The position numbers were made by a program, and so were the translations under genes. This document shows, piece after piece, positions 42,968-52,031 of a stretch of DNA of 64,000 bases. Numbering within the stretch: the first letter of the stretch is position 1; the number at the start of each line of letters is the position of its first letter. Origin of the DNA: Duncaniella dubosii (GTDB taxonomy: Bacteria > Bacteroidota > Bacteroidia > Bacteroidales > Muribaculaceae); contig NZ_CP039396.1 of NCBI RefSeq assembly GCF_004803915.1, positions 1,550,001 through 1,614,000 of the forward strand, given 5' to 3'. Under the pieces are notes generated by a model. That model saw nothing but the letters and a program-made list of their open reading frames with translations. It was not told the origin of the DNA and did no database searches.

Positions 42968-45241
42968 TTACTTATGATCCATTGTGGCGGCGTCGAGGCC
43001 GGCTACGGCGATTAGGTTGATGATGTCACGGACCTCTGCGTCGATGTTGATGAAGTGGATTGGCTTTTTCAGACCCATCTGGATCGGGCCGATTGACTCA
43101 CCTACACCCATCTCCAGCATTATGCGGTAGACTGCGTTGGCTGCGCTCAGATTGGGGAATACGATGGTGTTGACATCCTTTCCGTAGAGACGTGTGAAGG
43201 GGTATACCTTGTCACGCACCGGTTTGTTGAGCGCGTAGTTGACCTGCATCTCTCCGTCGACCACCATATCTGGATAATCGCGGTGGAGACGGTCGACGAC
43301 ATTGTGTACCATCGAAGGTTCTGCTTCCTCGTTAGAGCCGAAATTCGAATACGACACGAGTGCCATGACAGGGTCATGTGCGAAGAATTTCACGGCGTCG
43401 TTGGCAAGACGTGCGATGTCAAGGAGAGTGCTTTCGTCGGCTGCGCCATTGACCATTGTGTCAGCGAGGAAGTATGTGCCCTTTGTGGTTTCAAGCACAT
43501 GCATCGATGCGAAATGGTTGAATCCGTCGCGGAGTCCGATGACTTCACGGGCAATGTCGGCGGCGGCGTTGTTGGCCGACCGTGTTCCGGCGATAAAGGC
43601 ATCGGCATCGCCTGTCTCAACCATCATCATGCCGAAATAGTTGCGGTCAAACATCTTGTCGAGCGCACTTTCAAAATTTTCGCCCTTGCGCTGACGTTTA
43701 GTGGTGAGCATGGCTGCATAGCGTTCGCGGCGCGGGGCTTCGCGGTCATGGCGCAGGTTGACAATCTCAATGCCCTCGATGTTGAGTCCGAGACGGTGGG
43801 CACGCTTCTCGATCATCTCCTCGTTGCCGAGCAGGATGGGAACGCAGAGACCGTCGGCTGCCGCGATGGCTGCCGCACGGAGCATGTTGTCGGTATTTGC
43901 TTCGCCGAATACCACTCGTTTGGGGTTGGTGCGTGCGGCTTCGTTGATACGGCGGGTGAACTTGCGGTCATTGCCTTTAAGCTGACGGAGCTTTTCGTCA
44001 TAGGCATCCCAGTCTGTGATGGGGCGGCGTGCGACACCGCTGTCCATAGCGCCTTTTGCAACGGCAGGAGAGACAGATGTCAGCAATCGCGGGTCAAAAG
44101 GTGTCGGGATTATGTAGTCTCGTCCAAATTTAATGTCCGAGCGGTTATAGGCTGCGCTTACAACAGGGGGGACAGGCTTCTTGGCAAGGGCTGCGATAGC
44201 GCGCACGGCATAAATCTTCATGGTCTCGTTGATTTCCGATGCGCCGCAGTCGAGAGCTCCACGGAAAATATAGGGGAAACCGAGCACGTTGTTGATCTGG
44301 TTGGGATAGTCGGAGCGTCCGGTTCCCATGATGAGGTCGGGACGGGCGGCCACGGCTGTCTCGTATGCGATTTCCGGATCTGGATTGGCCAGTGCGAATA
44401 CGATAGGCTTTTCAGCCATGCTCTTGACCATTTCGGCTGTAACGACGTCTTTGACCGAAAGTCCGAGGAACACGTCGGCATCTTTCATAGCTTCGGCAAG
44501 CGTGGTGATAGGACGTGAGGTCGCAAACTGGGCTTTCTGAGGGTTGAGGTCTGTGCGGCTGGTCGAGATTACGCCCTTGCTGTCACACATGACGACATTT
44601 TCTTTCTTCACGCCAAGGGCGCAGTAAAGTTTCGTGCATGAAACGGCGGCTGCACCGGCTCCGTTGACCACGAGACGGACATCCTCGATTTTCTTGCCCT
44701 GAATTTCTATGGCGTTGAGCAATGCTGCGGCCGAGATGATTGCAGTGCCGTGCTGGTCGTCGTGCATCACGGGGATATTCATTTCAGCCTTGAGACGCTC
44801 TTCGATTTTGAAACATTCGGGAGCTTTGATATCTTCAAGATTTATGCCTCCGAATGTTGGGCCGAGAGCCTTGACAATTTCGATGAATTTGTCGGGGTCT
44901 GCCTCGTCGACTTCAATGTCGAAGCAGTCGAGTCCGGCAAATATCTTGAACAGAAGTCCCTTGCCTTCCATGACCGGCTTTCCGGCAAGAGCGCCGATAT
45001 TGCCGAGACCGAGGACTGCAGTTCCGTTGGAAATCACGGCTACAAGATTGCCTTTGTCAGTGTATTTATATACGTCGTCGGGATTATCCTTAATCTCAAG
45101 ACAAGGATAGGCTACTCCCGGGGAATAGGCCAGTGCGAGATCCGCCTGGGTGGCGTAGGGTTTGGTCGGGATTACTTCGATTTTACCGGGGCGCGGGTAA
45201 CGGTGATAGTCAAGCGCCATTTCTTTTGTAACTTTTGCCAT
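42968..45241 (-). CDS. maeB: NADP-dependent malic enzyme with phosphotransacetylase-like domain
   Basis: 757 residues, the length of MaeB. The N-terminal malic enzyme (YSPGVAYPCLEI, GLGNIGALAGKPVMEGKGLLFK, MHDDQHGTAIISAAALLNA, NGAGAAAVSCTKL) is followed from about residue 430 by a Pta-like domain (RVVFGEANTDNMLRAAAIAA, MMMVETGDADAFIAGT, NAVYRIMLEMGVGESIGPIQ). It makes pyruvate, CO2 and NADPH from malate. The Pta-like half is a regulatory domain in E. coli. A TAACTTTG element upstream and perfect hairpins at both ends make it a stand-alone unit. Confidence 0.95.
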   Translation of the reverse strand: MAKVTKEMALDYHRYPRPGKIEVIPTKPYATQADLALAYSPGVAYPCLEIKDNPDDVYKYTDKGNLVAVISNGTAVLGLGNIGALAGKPVMEGKGLLFKIFAGLDCFDIEVDEADPDKFIEIVKALGPTFGGINLEDIKAPECFKIEERLKAEMNIPVMHDDQHGTAIISAAALLNAIEIQGKKIEDVRLVVNGAGAAAVSCTKLYCALGVKKENVVMCDSKGVISTSRTDLNPQKAQFATSRPITTLAEAMKDADVFLGLSVKDVVTAEMVKSMAEKPIVFALANPDPEIAYETAVAARPDLIMGTGRSDYPNQINNVLGFPYIFRGALDCGASEINETMKIYAVRAIAALAKKPVPPVVSAAYNRSDIKFGRDYIIPTPFDPRLLTSVSPAVAKGAMDSGVARRPITDWDAYDEKLRQLKGNDRKFTRRINEAARTNPKRVVFGEANTDNMLRAAAIAAADGLCVPILLGNEEMIEKRAHRLGLNIEGIEIVNLRHDREAPRRERYAAMLTTKRQRKGENFESALDKMFDRNYFGMMMVETGDADAFIAGTRSANNAAADIAREVIGLRDGFNHFASMHVLETTKGTYFLADTMVNGAADESTLLDIARLANDAVKFFAHDPVMALVSYSNFGSNEEAEPSMVHNVVDRLHRDYPDMVVDGEMQVNYALNKPVRDKVYPFTRLYGKDVNTIVFPNLSAANAVYRIMLEMGVGESIGPIQMGLKKPIHFINIDAEVRDIINLIAVAGLDAATMDHK

Positions 45242-45291
45242 ATCTTTTGTTGCGTATCGTCTACGGTGACAATTTTATAGAAATATATGCG

Positions 45292-45299
45292 CAAAGTTA
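45292..45299 (-). promoter_or_regulatory. Candidate -7 element (TAACTTTG) for maeB
   Basis: Exact TAnnTTTG on the minus strand, 51 nt upstream of the maeB ATG. No clear TTTG at the usual spacing. Confidence 0.35.
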
Positions 45300-45381
45300 A
45301 CAAAAATCTACCATAGTCCCGATCATACTTACAATATTTTAACTTTAAGAATCTTAATTGAGATTTGACACAGGATTGGCG

Positions 45382-45428
45382 GTTTTTGTAGACAGAGCAG
45401 AGCAACGCTCTGCTCTGTCTACAAAAAC
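45382..45428. terminator. 22-bp perfect hairpin between maeB and fimbrillin/LRR gene
   Basis: Arms 45382-45403 and 45407-45428 are exact reverse complements with a 3-nt loop (AAC). Each arm has five T or A at its outer end, giving a terminator on both strands. The leftward fimbrillin/LRR transcript ends here. Confidence 0.8.
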
Positions 45429-45440
45429 ACTATTAACGTG

Positions 45441-47144
45441 TTATTTATTTGGCGGTGTGCCTACGGCCCATTTAGGATTGGTCAGTTTCCATTTTGTGCT
45501 TGTGGAAAGTGCGTCAAGGATTGCCTGTGAGCTGACATAGATTGTCAGGTTCGGTGTCGGATACTGCGCCCCGCCAAGTATGTCGTTACCCATTGTAGCC
45601 GGAACCGCTGTGGTTCTTGTGATGTCCATAGTCTCCATTTCTGTACAAGCCTTGAATGCACAGTCAAGAATCTTAGTCAGATTTCCCAAGACTGCGTATC
45701 GCAATGATTTACAATTATCGCAGGCATTCCCTCCGACAACAGATACGGAGGATGCCAGAAGTTCTGTTATTCCACTTCTATAAAATGCCATTTCTCCTAA
45801 TTCTGTCACGCTTGACGGAATTGTGACGTCAGTGAGATTTATGCAGTCGGCAAATGCGCCGTCGGATATTTTGGTCAGTCCGTCAGGCAATAAGATTTCT
45901 TTTAATCCTGAAATCGGATTCGGATTCTCTTTTCCATAAAAATCGTCCAGTTTCAGCTGTGTGCAGAATGCGAGATTAGGCAGTGCGGTTATTCCGGCAT
46001 TTTCGAGGTTCAATGCCAGCTGTTTGTCACTTCCGTTGCCATCGGAAGCGAGATATGTGCGCAGGACTTTGAAATCGGCATCGTTCATCGGGCCGGAAAT
46101 CTTCAATGAATTTCCAGAGCCGATGGCCTCAATTAGTTTTGCCTCAGTGAGAGTTCCTGCCGTTGTCAATGTTATCTCTGGATATACGGTGGGTTGGGGC
46201 TCATCTCCCGGTCCGGGGACAGGAGTTTCATCTCCGATTCCGGGTGTGTTATTGTCATTCCAGCCTGTATTGATTGATACGGAGAATGATTGGGACACTT
46301 TCGACAGACTCATGATGTTTCCTTCAATGATAGTTCTGTGATTGGCTTTAAATGACACATTTGAAATCGTTTGTCTGTGAGCCGTTGTTTCTCCTTTCGG
46401 AGTATATGTCAGACAAAAATCATCAACAAGCATCGAAGGGTCGTTGCCGGCTTTGTAGGAATCGTTCGGCGCGAGCATGTAGGCCGATATTATGTCGCCG
46501 CTTTGTGTCGAACTGTCAACGGTCTTTTCAAATGAAACTGTTGTGTTGTCGCTTTCAGCCTTATAACTTTGGTTGACCGCAGAGTAGATGTAGTTCTTTC
46601 TTGTGAATGTCACATTGACACGGTCACCTACATTAATCACTGAAGATTCCCGGATAACGAGTTTTGCAACGGCGTGTTGCAATGTGATTGTTGCGGTTGA
46701 CTCGCTTGGCTTGAAACCTGTATTGCATTGTGCGTATGCAATCGAGGGACTGTTGTTGGCCGTATCGGAATATTTTATGGATTCAAGGCCAGCGGTTGAA
46801 TCAATCTCATATCCTCCTGCGTCAGCCCAGAAAGCGACAGTGTATGTATGGCTGCGGTCAAGTTCCAGAGAAAACTCGAACAGGTTTCCGTTCGGATTTC
46901 CCGGCATCGCTTTCTGTAGAATCTCATTGTTTGTATTGTCCTTGATATACATGTATGCTCTGGATGGTGCAGCGTCGGGAATGTCCGTTCCGGCTCTTGA
47001 CAGTCGTTCGGCATCTGCCGACACGCTGAATGTCATGTTGATTGGAGAACTCGCGATTGGTTCAGGCGAGAAATCATCATTCTGACTGCATGAGGTGATG
47101 ATTAGCGCTACCGTACCTGTCAATAAGAATTGATTGATTTTCAT
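45441..47144 (-). CDS. Fimbrillin-like lipoprotein with C-terminal leucine-rich repeats
   Basis: 567 residues. A lipoprotein signal (ALIITSC) precedes SQNDDFSPEPIA. Residues 35-290 resemble fimbrillin/DUF6562 proteins: INMTFSVSADAERLSRAGTD, SHTYTVAFWADAGGYEID, ATITLQHAVAKLVIRES, SVSINTGWNDN. A linker rich in Gly/Pro/Glu (TPVPGPGDEPQP) follows, then BspA-type leucine-rich repeats (LKEILLPDGLTKISDGAFAD, CINLTDVTIPSSVTELGEMA, SLRYAVLGNL). LRRs of this type bind proteins or host surfaces in other Bacteroidales. It may be an extracellular adhesive subunit. The Mfa2-like gene lies upstream in the same operon. Confidence 0.8.
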   Translation of the reverse strand: MKINQFLLTGTVALIITSCSQNDDFSPEPIASSPINMTFSVSADAERLSRAGTDIPDAAPSRAYMYIKDNTNNEILQKAMPGNPNGNLFEFSLELDRSHTYTVAFWADAGGYEIDSTAGLESIKYSDTANNSPSIAYAQCNTGFKPSESTATITLQHAVAKLVIRESSVINVGDRVNVTFTRKNYIYSAVNQSYKAESDNTTVSFEKTVDSSTQSGDIISAYMLAPNDSYKAGNDPSMLVDDFCLTYTPKGETTAHRQTISNVSFKANHRTIIEGNIMSLSKVSQSFSVSINTGWNDNNTPGIGDETPVPGPGDEPQPTVYPEITLTTAGTLTEAKLIEAIGSGNSLKISGPMNDADFKVLRTYLASDGNGSDKQLALNLENAGITALPNLAFCTQLKLDDFYGKENPNPISGLKEILLPDGLTKISDGAFADCINLTDVTIPSSVTELGEMAFYRSGITELLASSVSVVGGNACDNCKSLRYAVLGNLTKILDCAFKACTEMETMDITRTTAVPATMGNDILGGAQYPTPNLTIYVSSQAILDALSTSTKWKLTNPKWAVGTPPNK

Positions 47145-47216
47145 GGAGGTTTTGTTTTTATGTGATTGGTTTGGAGTAAATTGTATTCAATTAAAAATGT
47201 GTAAGGAATGGGAAAA

Positions 47217-48182
47217 TCAGAAGTGGATTATAATATCCTCACGCCAGCTGGTGTCGATATTTATGCCTCCGGCTGCGACTCCGAGTGTAAGGAAATTGCC
47301 GGTAACAGTTGTCTCATAACCTTGGCGATAAGCTATTTTCAGACCTGAAGCCCGGCTTATGATCTGACCGGACTTGTCTTTGATTTCAATGGTCAAGGTT
47401 ACCGAAGAATCGCTGTCGGATGCAAAAATCATATCTCCTCCGAGCATGACTGTACTGGTTATTACAGACCCTTCTGCCGGACATGGGTGAAACGTGTAAC
47501 TGATACCCGTAGCTGAGTCGTTAGGTCGATATGTCGCTACATTGAACGATGAAATGATAAAGAATTCATAGTGGACTTCAACTGTAAGTTCCTCTATCGA
47601 AGGGTATTTGTCAGGATGTAGTTCTGTCATGCGTGCGTATGCCTCGACATCAGTGGAGATTATGCGGTATCGTGCCAGAGGAGAATTAAGGTATGCTTCC
47701 TCGGTTGTTGTTCTCGCACAATTAAGCATTACGTTATTTACGGACGTACATGATGCAAATTTGGATGTAATATTTCCAGTATAGTCATCAGGCATAACGG
47801 TAACCGTATGTAAATTGTCAGTATTATAATGTAAATCCCTGTAAGGTTGATTGATGTCCGTATGGTCACACCATATCAGAAGGTCATAGACACCTTCGGC
47901 GGCATTCAGTTCAATCTGACTGCAATTGCCTTCGGCATCAGCAGTCAGTCTTGCAATGTGTCTGAATGCTTTGGCTCCATCTGTGGAGTTGTAACCCTCG
48001 ATAACACAACGGGTCGCATAAATATCAAACATAACGCTTCTGCCCGACGGCTCGTAGGGAATCATCGCCGACACGGGCAGATGTAATGTCAACAAAAGCC
48101 GTGGCGGTTCATTCTCATCGGAATATATGCAACCGGACAGACCAAAAGCTGTTATCAGTAAGGCTTTGGTCAATCGTCTCAA
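47217..48182 (-). CDS. Fimbrial accessory lipoprotein, Mfa2/FimB-like
   Basis: 321 residues. The signal ends at AFGLSGC followed by IYSDENEPPRLLLTLHLPVS. The early region VMFDIYATRCVIEGYNS, the middle YDLLIWCDHTDINQPYRDLH and the end GVAAGGINIDTSWREDIIIHF resemble Mfa2/FimB-type anchor proteins. I do not see a firm signature, so this is a family-level guess supported by the fimbrillin-like gene that follows by 72 nt. It would be an outer-membrane lipoprotein that ends or anchors the polymer. Confidence 0.62.
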   Translation of the reverse strand: MRRLTKALLITAFGLSGCIYSDENEPPRLLLTLHLPVSAMIPYEPSGRSVMFDIYATRCVIEGYNSTDGAKAFRHIARLTADAEGNCSQIELNAAEGVYDLLIWCDHTDINQPYRDLHYNTDNLHTVTVMPDDYTGNITSKFASCTSVNNVMLNCARTTTEEAYLNSPLARYRIISTDVEAYARMTELHPDKYPSIEELTVEVHYEFFIISSFNVATYRPNDSATGISYTFHPCPAEGSVITSTVMLGGDMIFASDSDSSVTLTIEIKDKSGQIISRASGLKIAYRQGYETTVTGNFLTLGVAAGGINIDTSWREDIIIHF

Positions 48183-48308
48183 AAGTGCATTATACCGACT
48201 GCAAGGTGTTTTTATGTCGTGACGGTCGAAGGTTGAAACGTGGTTAAATAGTTATATTTCTTAATGTAGTCTGGATATTGAGACGTGAAATCAATATCAT
48301 AGCCGTTG

Positions 48309-48316
48309 CAAATATA
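48309..48316 (-). promoter_or_regulatory. Candidate -7 element (TATATTTG) of the second fimbrial pair
   Basis: Exact TAnnTTTG on the minus strand, 126 nt upstream of the Mfa2-like ATG. No convincing -33 box. Confidence 0.3.
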
Positions 48317-48419
48317 TACTTTTTAATTTGATTTTGTATGTAATTGTCAGTAAAAAACTTTGTCGGAGTTTCAAATTATAGATAAAACCTGCTTTTTAGC
48401 ATGGAAATCCTCACAAATA

Positions 48420-48953
48420 TCATCTTGCCAGATGTGCCGGGCGGAGGATGAACGGCAACGGGTCACGGAGCACGATTGATTTGTCGTCTTTCACTCTGAC
48501 AAACGCTTTTTCAGCCTCCTCAGGAGTCGCGCATGCCTGAGTGCAGACATAGTAGAGGGGTTCACGGGTGTGGATTATAAAGGCTGAGTCATAGCCCGAC
48601 GACTGAAGCCGTGCCCGCATCTGGCGTGCGTTGAACACCTGTTTGAACTGTCCGACTACAACGTTGTATCGTCCGATTGTCTCGCGCGACGCTCCACCGT
48701 CTTCGGTATATCCGATATATTCGGTGCGCATGGGCATTGTGTCGCCTGTCACGACAAGGTCGGATGTGCGGGCGCTGTTGCGGATTTTGGCGTAGATGGT
48801 TGAATCGACACCGGATGAATCACGGTTTTTTGCAACCGCCGTCTCGTATGCCTGACGGTAGTTGCTTTCGGTGGTTTTGCAACCCACTGTCATCATGGCA
48901 AGAGCCATGAGTGACAGCGGGAGGAATGCCATTGATGATATGGGCTTTCTCAT
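48420..48953 (-). CDS. SPOR-domain lipoprotein
   Basis: 177 residues. Lipoprotein signal ends at MMTVGC, cysteine near residue 25. The C-terminal half (RYNVVVGQFKQVFNARQMRA, LQSSGYDSAFIIHTREPLYY) follows the SPOR fold, which binds denuded glycan strands at the septum. A short N-terminal helical part lies between. It is probably an envelope protein of division or peptidoglycan turnover. ilvA lies 38 nt upstream in the same direction and the two may be co-transcribed. Confidence 0.82.
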   Translation of the reverse strand: MRKPISSMAFLPLSLMALAMMTVGCKTTESNYRQAYETAVAKNRDSSGVDSTIYAKIRNSARTSDLVVTGDTMPMRTEYIGYTEDGGASRETIGRYNVVVGQFKQVFNARQMRARLQSSGYDSAFIIHTREPLYYVCTQACATPEEAEKAFVRVKDDKSIVLRDPLPFILRPAHLAR

Positions 48954-48991
48954 AGTTTAAGAAATCAGGATATTGGTTACTGTGATATAGA

Positions 48992-50194
48992 TTAAACAAC
49001 GTGATAGCCCTTTTCGGTCAGTGCGTTGCGCAGAATTTCGATGTGGTCGTTGTTTCGGGTCTCGACTTCAACGCGAATGAGACAGCCGTTGATTGACGTG
49101 ATGTGAGAATTTCGTTCGTGGGTTACAGATATTATGTTCGCGCCGTTTTCGCCAAGCACGTGGCATACGCCAGACAGCTGTCCCGGCTGGTCGGTGAGGT
49201 CGAGGGTGAGCGTGCAGTTACGGCCGCTCTTGACGAGTCCTCTGGTGATGACGCGGTTGAGAATTGTCACGTCGATGTTTCCGCCTGAAACAACACATAC
49301 CGTCTTTTTGCCCTTGATGGGAACTTTGTCAAACATTGCGGCTGCGACAGAGACAGCGCCGGCACCTTCCGACACGAGTTTCTGCTGTTCGATCAGAGCG
49401 AGAATGGCGGCTGCGATTTCGTCTTCGCTGACAGTGACAATCTCGTCGACATACTTCGAGCAGAAGTCAAATGTGTTGACACCCGGCTCTTTCACTGCGA
49501 TGCCGTCGGCGATTGTAGCTACCTTTTCAAGACGGACACGTTCACCGTCATTGATTGACTGGAACATCGAGGGAGCGCCTTCGGCCTGAACGCCATAGAC
49601 TTTGACATCGGGTTTGAGCTGTTTAAGCGTAAAAGCTATGCCGGCAATCAGTCCGCCGCCTCCGATGGGTACGATTACGGCTTCGACATCGGGCATTTCT
49701 TCAAGTATCTCAAGGCCGATTGTGCCTTGTCCGGCAATGACTTTCAGGTCGTCGAAAGGATGGATGAAAGTGTAGTTGTGTTCCTTTTGCAGTTCGACAG
49801 CTTTTTGATAGGCATCATCGTAGACTCCGGGCACGAGGCAAACTTCAGCACCGAGACGCTTGGTGGCCTCTATTTTTGAAATCGGTGCTCCGGCTGGAAG
49901 GCAGATGAGCGATTTTATGCCGTTGCGGGTGGCTGCAAGCGCAACTCCCTGTGCATGGTTTCCGGCTGAACATGCGATTACGCCGTGGGCTTTCTCCTCG
50001 GGAGTAAGCTGTGATATTTTATAGTATGCGCCACGGAGTTTGAACGCTCCCGTGTGCTGGAGGTTTTCAGGTTTGAGATAGACTTCTGCTTCAGGATTGA
50101 TTTTGGGGACACCGATGAGGCGCGGATGGCGCGCCACGTCGCGTAGCACCTGTGCCGCGCGATAGACTTCTGAAATTTCCAATGTTTCTGCCAT
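48992..50194 (-). CDS. ilvA: Threonine ammonia-lyase
   Basis: 400 residues. HTGAFKLRGAYYKISQL holds the PLP lysine, CSAGNHAQGVALAA follows, and VIVPIGGGGLIAGIAFTLK is the glycine-rich phosphate loop. The last 80 residues (NCTLTLDLTDQPGQLSGVC, ANIISVTHERNSHI) form an ACT-like regulatory domain, shorter than the double domain of E. coli IlvA. It turns threonine to 2-oxobutyrate for isoleucine. It has its own promoter (50232-50263), about 19 kb from the ilv operon. The exact biosynthetic versus catabolic role cannot be proven. Confidence 0.93.
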   Translation of the reverse strand: MAETLEISEVYRAAQVLRDVARHPRLIGVPKINPEAEVYLKPENLQHTGAFKLRGAYYKISQLTPEEKAHGVIACSAGNHAQGVALAATRNGIKSLICLPAGAPISKIEATKRLGAEVCLVPGVYDDAYQKAVELQKEHNYTFIHPFDDLKVIAGQGTIGLEILEEMPDVEAVIVPIGGGGLIAGIAFTLKQLKPDVKVYGVQAEGAPSMFQSINDGERVRLEKVATIADGIAVKEPGVNTFDFCSKYVDEIVTVSEDEIAAAILALIEQQKLVSEGAGAVSVAAAMFDKVPIKGKKTVCVVSGGNIDVTILNRVITRGLVKSGRNCTLTLDLTDQPGQLSGVCHVLGENGANIISVTHERNSHITSINGCLIRVEVETRNNDHIEILRNALTEKGYHVV

Positions 50195-50231
50195 AGTGGA
50201 GATTGAATTTTGGCTGTGAAATGATTTAGCG

Positions 50232-50263
50232 CAAAATTAAAAAATCCCCGCCGATTAACCAAA
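50232..50263 (-). promoter_or_regulatory. Promoter of ilvA
   Basis: TTTG (50260-50263) and TAATTTTG (50232-50239, exact) on the minus strand, 20 nt apart, 38 nt upstream of the ilvA ATG. Confidence 0.65.
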
Positions 50264-50310
50264 ATAAAAATTTGGCCTGAAAAATAAGGCGATGAATGCT
50301 GTATATGCAA

Positions 50311-50348
50311 GAACCCGCTCCCATATCTTGGTTGACGGAAGCGGGTTC
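50311..50348 (-). terminator. Hairpin after trxA
   Basis: GAACCCGCT and AGCGGGTTC arms (9 bp) around a 20-nt loop, about 70 nt after the trxA stop. No U-tract on the minus strand, so a terminator role is likely but not certain. Confidence 0.45.
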
Positions 50349-50419
50349 ATACGTATGTGTTGTTATCGTAGCTTAAATCGTTTTATAATCACTCCGGTGG
50401 GAGGAGTTGCGTGAAGGCT

Positions 50420-50728
50420 CTATTTGCCGGGCTGCTCCTGAATGCGGAGTTTGTCTTCAAGGATTTCAAGCTGCTGAAGACCTGAGGCACGCCATTGCGG
50501 CTCTCCGTTTTTAAAGATGATGATAGTCGGGACACTGCGGATCTGATACTTGGCCGAGAGGTCAGGGTTGCGGTCAACATCGACTTTTACGATATTGGCT
50601 GCGTCACCCACTTTGTTCTTTAACTCGTCGAGAATCGGGCTCTGCATCTTGCAAGGTCCGCACCATGTGGCAAAGAAGTCTACAAGCGTTGGCTTGTCAC
50701 TGTTGATTATTTCATTGAAATCATTCAT
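50420..50728 (-). CDS. trxA: Thioredoxin
   Basis: 102 residues, one thioredoxin fold. The active site WCGPCK is at residues 22-27 (CysGlyProCys) and the cis-proline loop is [11 protein letters not shown]. It reduces disulfides in the cytoplasm. No signal peptide is present. It follows birA by 51 nt, at the end of a chain that starts with porW, and may be co-transcribed. Confidence 0.95.
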   Translation of the reverse strand: MNDFNEIINSDKPTLVDFFATWCGPCKMQSPILDELKNKVGDAANIVKVDVDRNPDLSAKYQIRSVPTIIIFKNGEPQWRASGLQQLEILEDKLRIQEQPGK

Positions 50729-50779
50729 AATTTTATAACTTTTAGTGCATGTATAACGTCATTTCAGCTCTGAATGTTT

Positions 50780-51541
50780 TTACAGTAAAGATTCTTTAAC
50801 CACAGCACTTATTTCCTTGAATGCGTAGCTGCGATGTTCGCCGGTTCGGAGACACAGTGTGATGATGCCGTCGGAAGCGACGGAAACAATCCGGGCGTCG
50901 ATTCGTTCATGACGGAGATTATCGACATACGGATAGAATGAGTCAGTGCGCCACAGTGCGTTGAAATATTTTTCACCGAGACTGTCCGCGCTGTCGTTTA
51001 GCGCGGCTTCTGTCGCGGAATCGACTTCGTGTAGAATCTCTTTGGAAAATTCAACAGTGAGTTGGCTGATGTCAAACTTTTTTCCTGCAAATTGAGCCAT
51101 CGATACCGGATTTGGCGCGTCAGACAGGAATATAGTCTGATTGACATTGATCCCTATCCCGGCTATCGAATGATTGATGTTTGTAGGGGAGATGCTGTTT
51201 TCGATTAGTATACCACAGATTTTTCCGTCACCGATATAGATGTCGTTGGGCCATTTGATTCTTACGTCGTGTCCGGGAAGGTGTCGGCGCAGCACATTTA
51301 CGATGGCGAGCGATACGGCCTCTGAAATGATGAACTGACGTGAGGGATGCAGACCTTCCGGCTTCAGGAGTATCGACATGGTGATATTCTCGCCGGGGGC
51401 GGCTTCCCATGAGTTTCCGCGTTGGCCGCGGCCTGCCGTCTGTGTATGTGCGCAGACGACAGTCCCGTGGGATGATGCGTGGGCTATTCCGGCAAGATAG
51501 CTGTTGGTCGAGGGACTCTCGTCGAGTTCGATCAGTCTCAT
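50780..51541 (-). CDS. birA: Biotin-[acetyl-CoA carboxylase] ligase
   Basis: 253 residues, catalytic and C-terminal domains only. TAGRGQRGNSWEAAPGENIT is the ATP-binding GRGR-type loop, SILLKPEGLHPSRQF and IRIKWPNDIYIGDGKICGIL are the conserved core, and SIAGIGINVNQT follows. It lacks the N-terminal DNA-binding helix-turn-helix of E. coli BirA, so repression is not expected. It joins biotin to the carrier protein. The start overlaps the tsaE stop by 4 nt. Confidence 0.92.
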   Translation of the reverse strand: MRLIELDESPSTNSYLAGIAHASSHGTVVCAHTQTAGRGQRGNSWEAAPGENITMSILLKPEGLHPSRQFIISEAVSLAIVNVLRRHLPGHDVRIKWPNDIYIGDGKICGILIENSISPTNINHSIAGIGINVNQTIFLSDAPNPVSMAQFAGKKFDISQLTVEFSKEILHEVDSATEAALNDSADSLGEKYFNALWRTDSFYPYVDNLRHERIDARIVSVASDGIITLCLRTGEHRSYAFKEISAVVKESLL

Positions 51542-51984
51542 ACGTTGGCTACTTCTTCCTGCGAACCGATTGAGAGGCGGCGGCTGCCGTCGGGCATGAC
51601 ATCTATTTTAACCCATACGGTGTCATCGGGCAGTATGTCAGCTATACGGTCGGGCCATTCGATGAGGCAGAGAGCGCCTGAATCAAGATAATCTTCTATG
51701 CCGATGTCGAAAGCCTGCTCGAGATTTTCGATGCGGTAGAGGTCGAAGTGATAGATGAGTTCGGCAGTGGTGTCCGAGCGATATTCGTTTACAATCGAGA
51801 ATGTCGGTGAGCCGGTCGGATCGTCTTCCACTCCGAGTGCGCGGCTGAGAGCGTTGATAAACGTCGTTTTGCCTGCTCCCATCTCGCCGTCGAAAGCGTA
51901 GACAGTGGCATCGTCCATGAGACCGAGGAATTCTTGAGCAGCTTCGGGAAGTGCTTCTGCCGAAGGTATCAGTATCTGTTTCAT
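51538..51984 (-). CDS. tsaE: tRNA threonylcarbamoyladenosine biosynthesis ATPase TsaE
   Basis: 148 residues. Walker A GEMGAGKTTFINALSRALG followed by SPTFSIVNEY and HFDLYRIENLEQAFDIGIED, and a C-terminal LIEWPDRIADILPD, are all family-typical. TsaE works with TsaB and TsaD to make t6A at position 37 of tRNAs reading ANN codons. birA overlaps its end by 4 nt and porX lies 47 nt upstream. Confidence 0.93.
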   Translation of the reverse strand: MKQILIPSAEALPEAAQEFLGLMDDATVYAFDGEMGAGKTTFINALSRALGVEDDPTGSPTFSIVNEYRSDTTAELIYHFDLYRIENLEQAFDIGIEDYLDSGALCLIEWPDRIADILPDDTVWVKIDVMPDGSRRLSIGSQEEVANV

Positions 51985-52031
51985 ATCTGATGAAAAATAT
52001 GTATATGTTGTTGAATTGATGAATGACAGGT

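Noticed and set aside
43283..44518. 411-codon open frame opposite to maeB
   Set aside because: It lies wholly antisense to a clear malic enzyme gene, has a Cys/His/Val-rich composition without family resemblance, and is explained by the high third-position GC of maeB.
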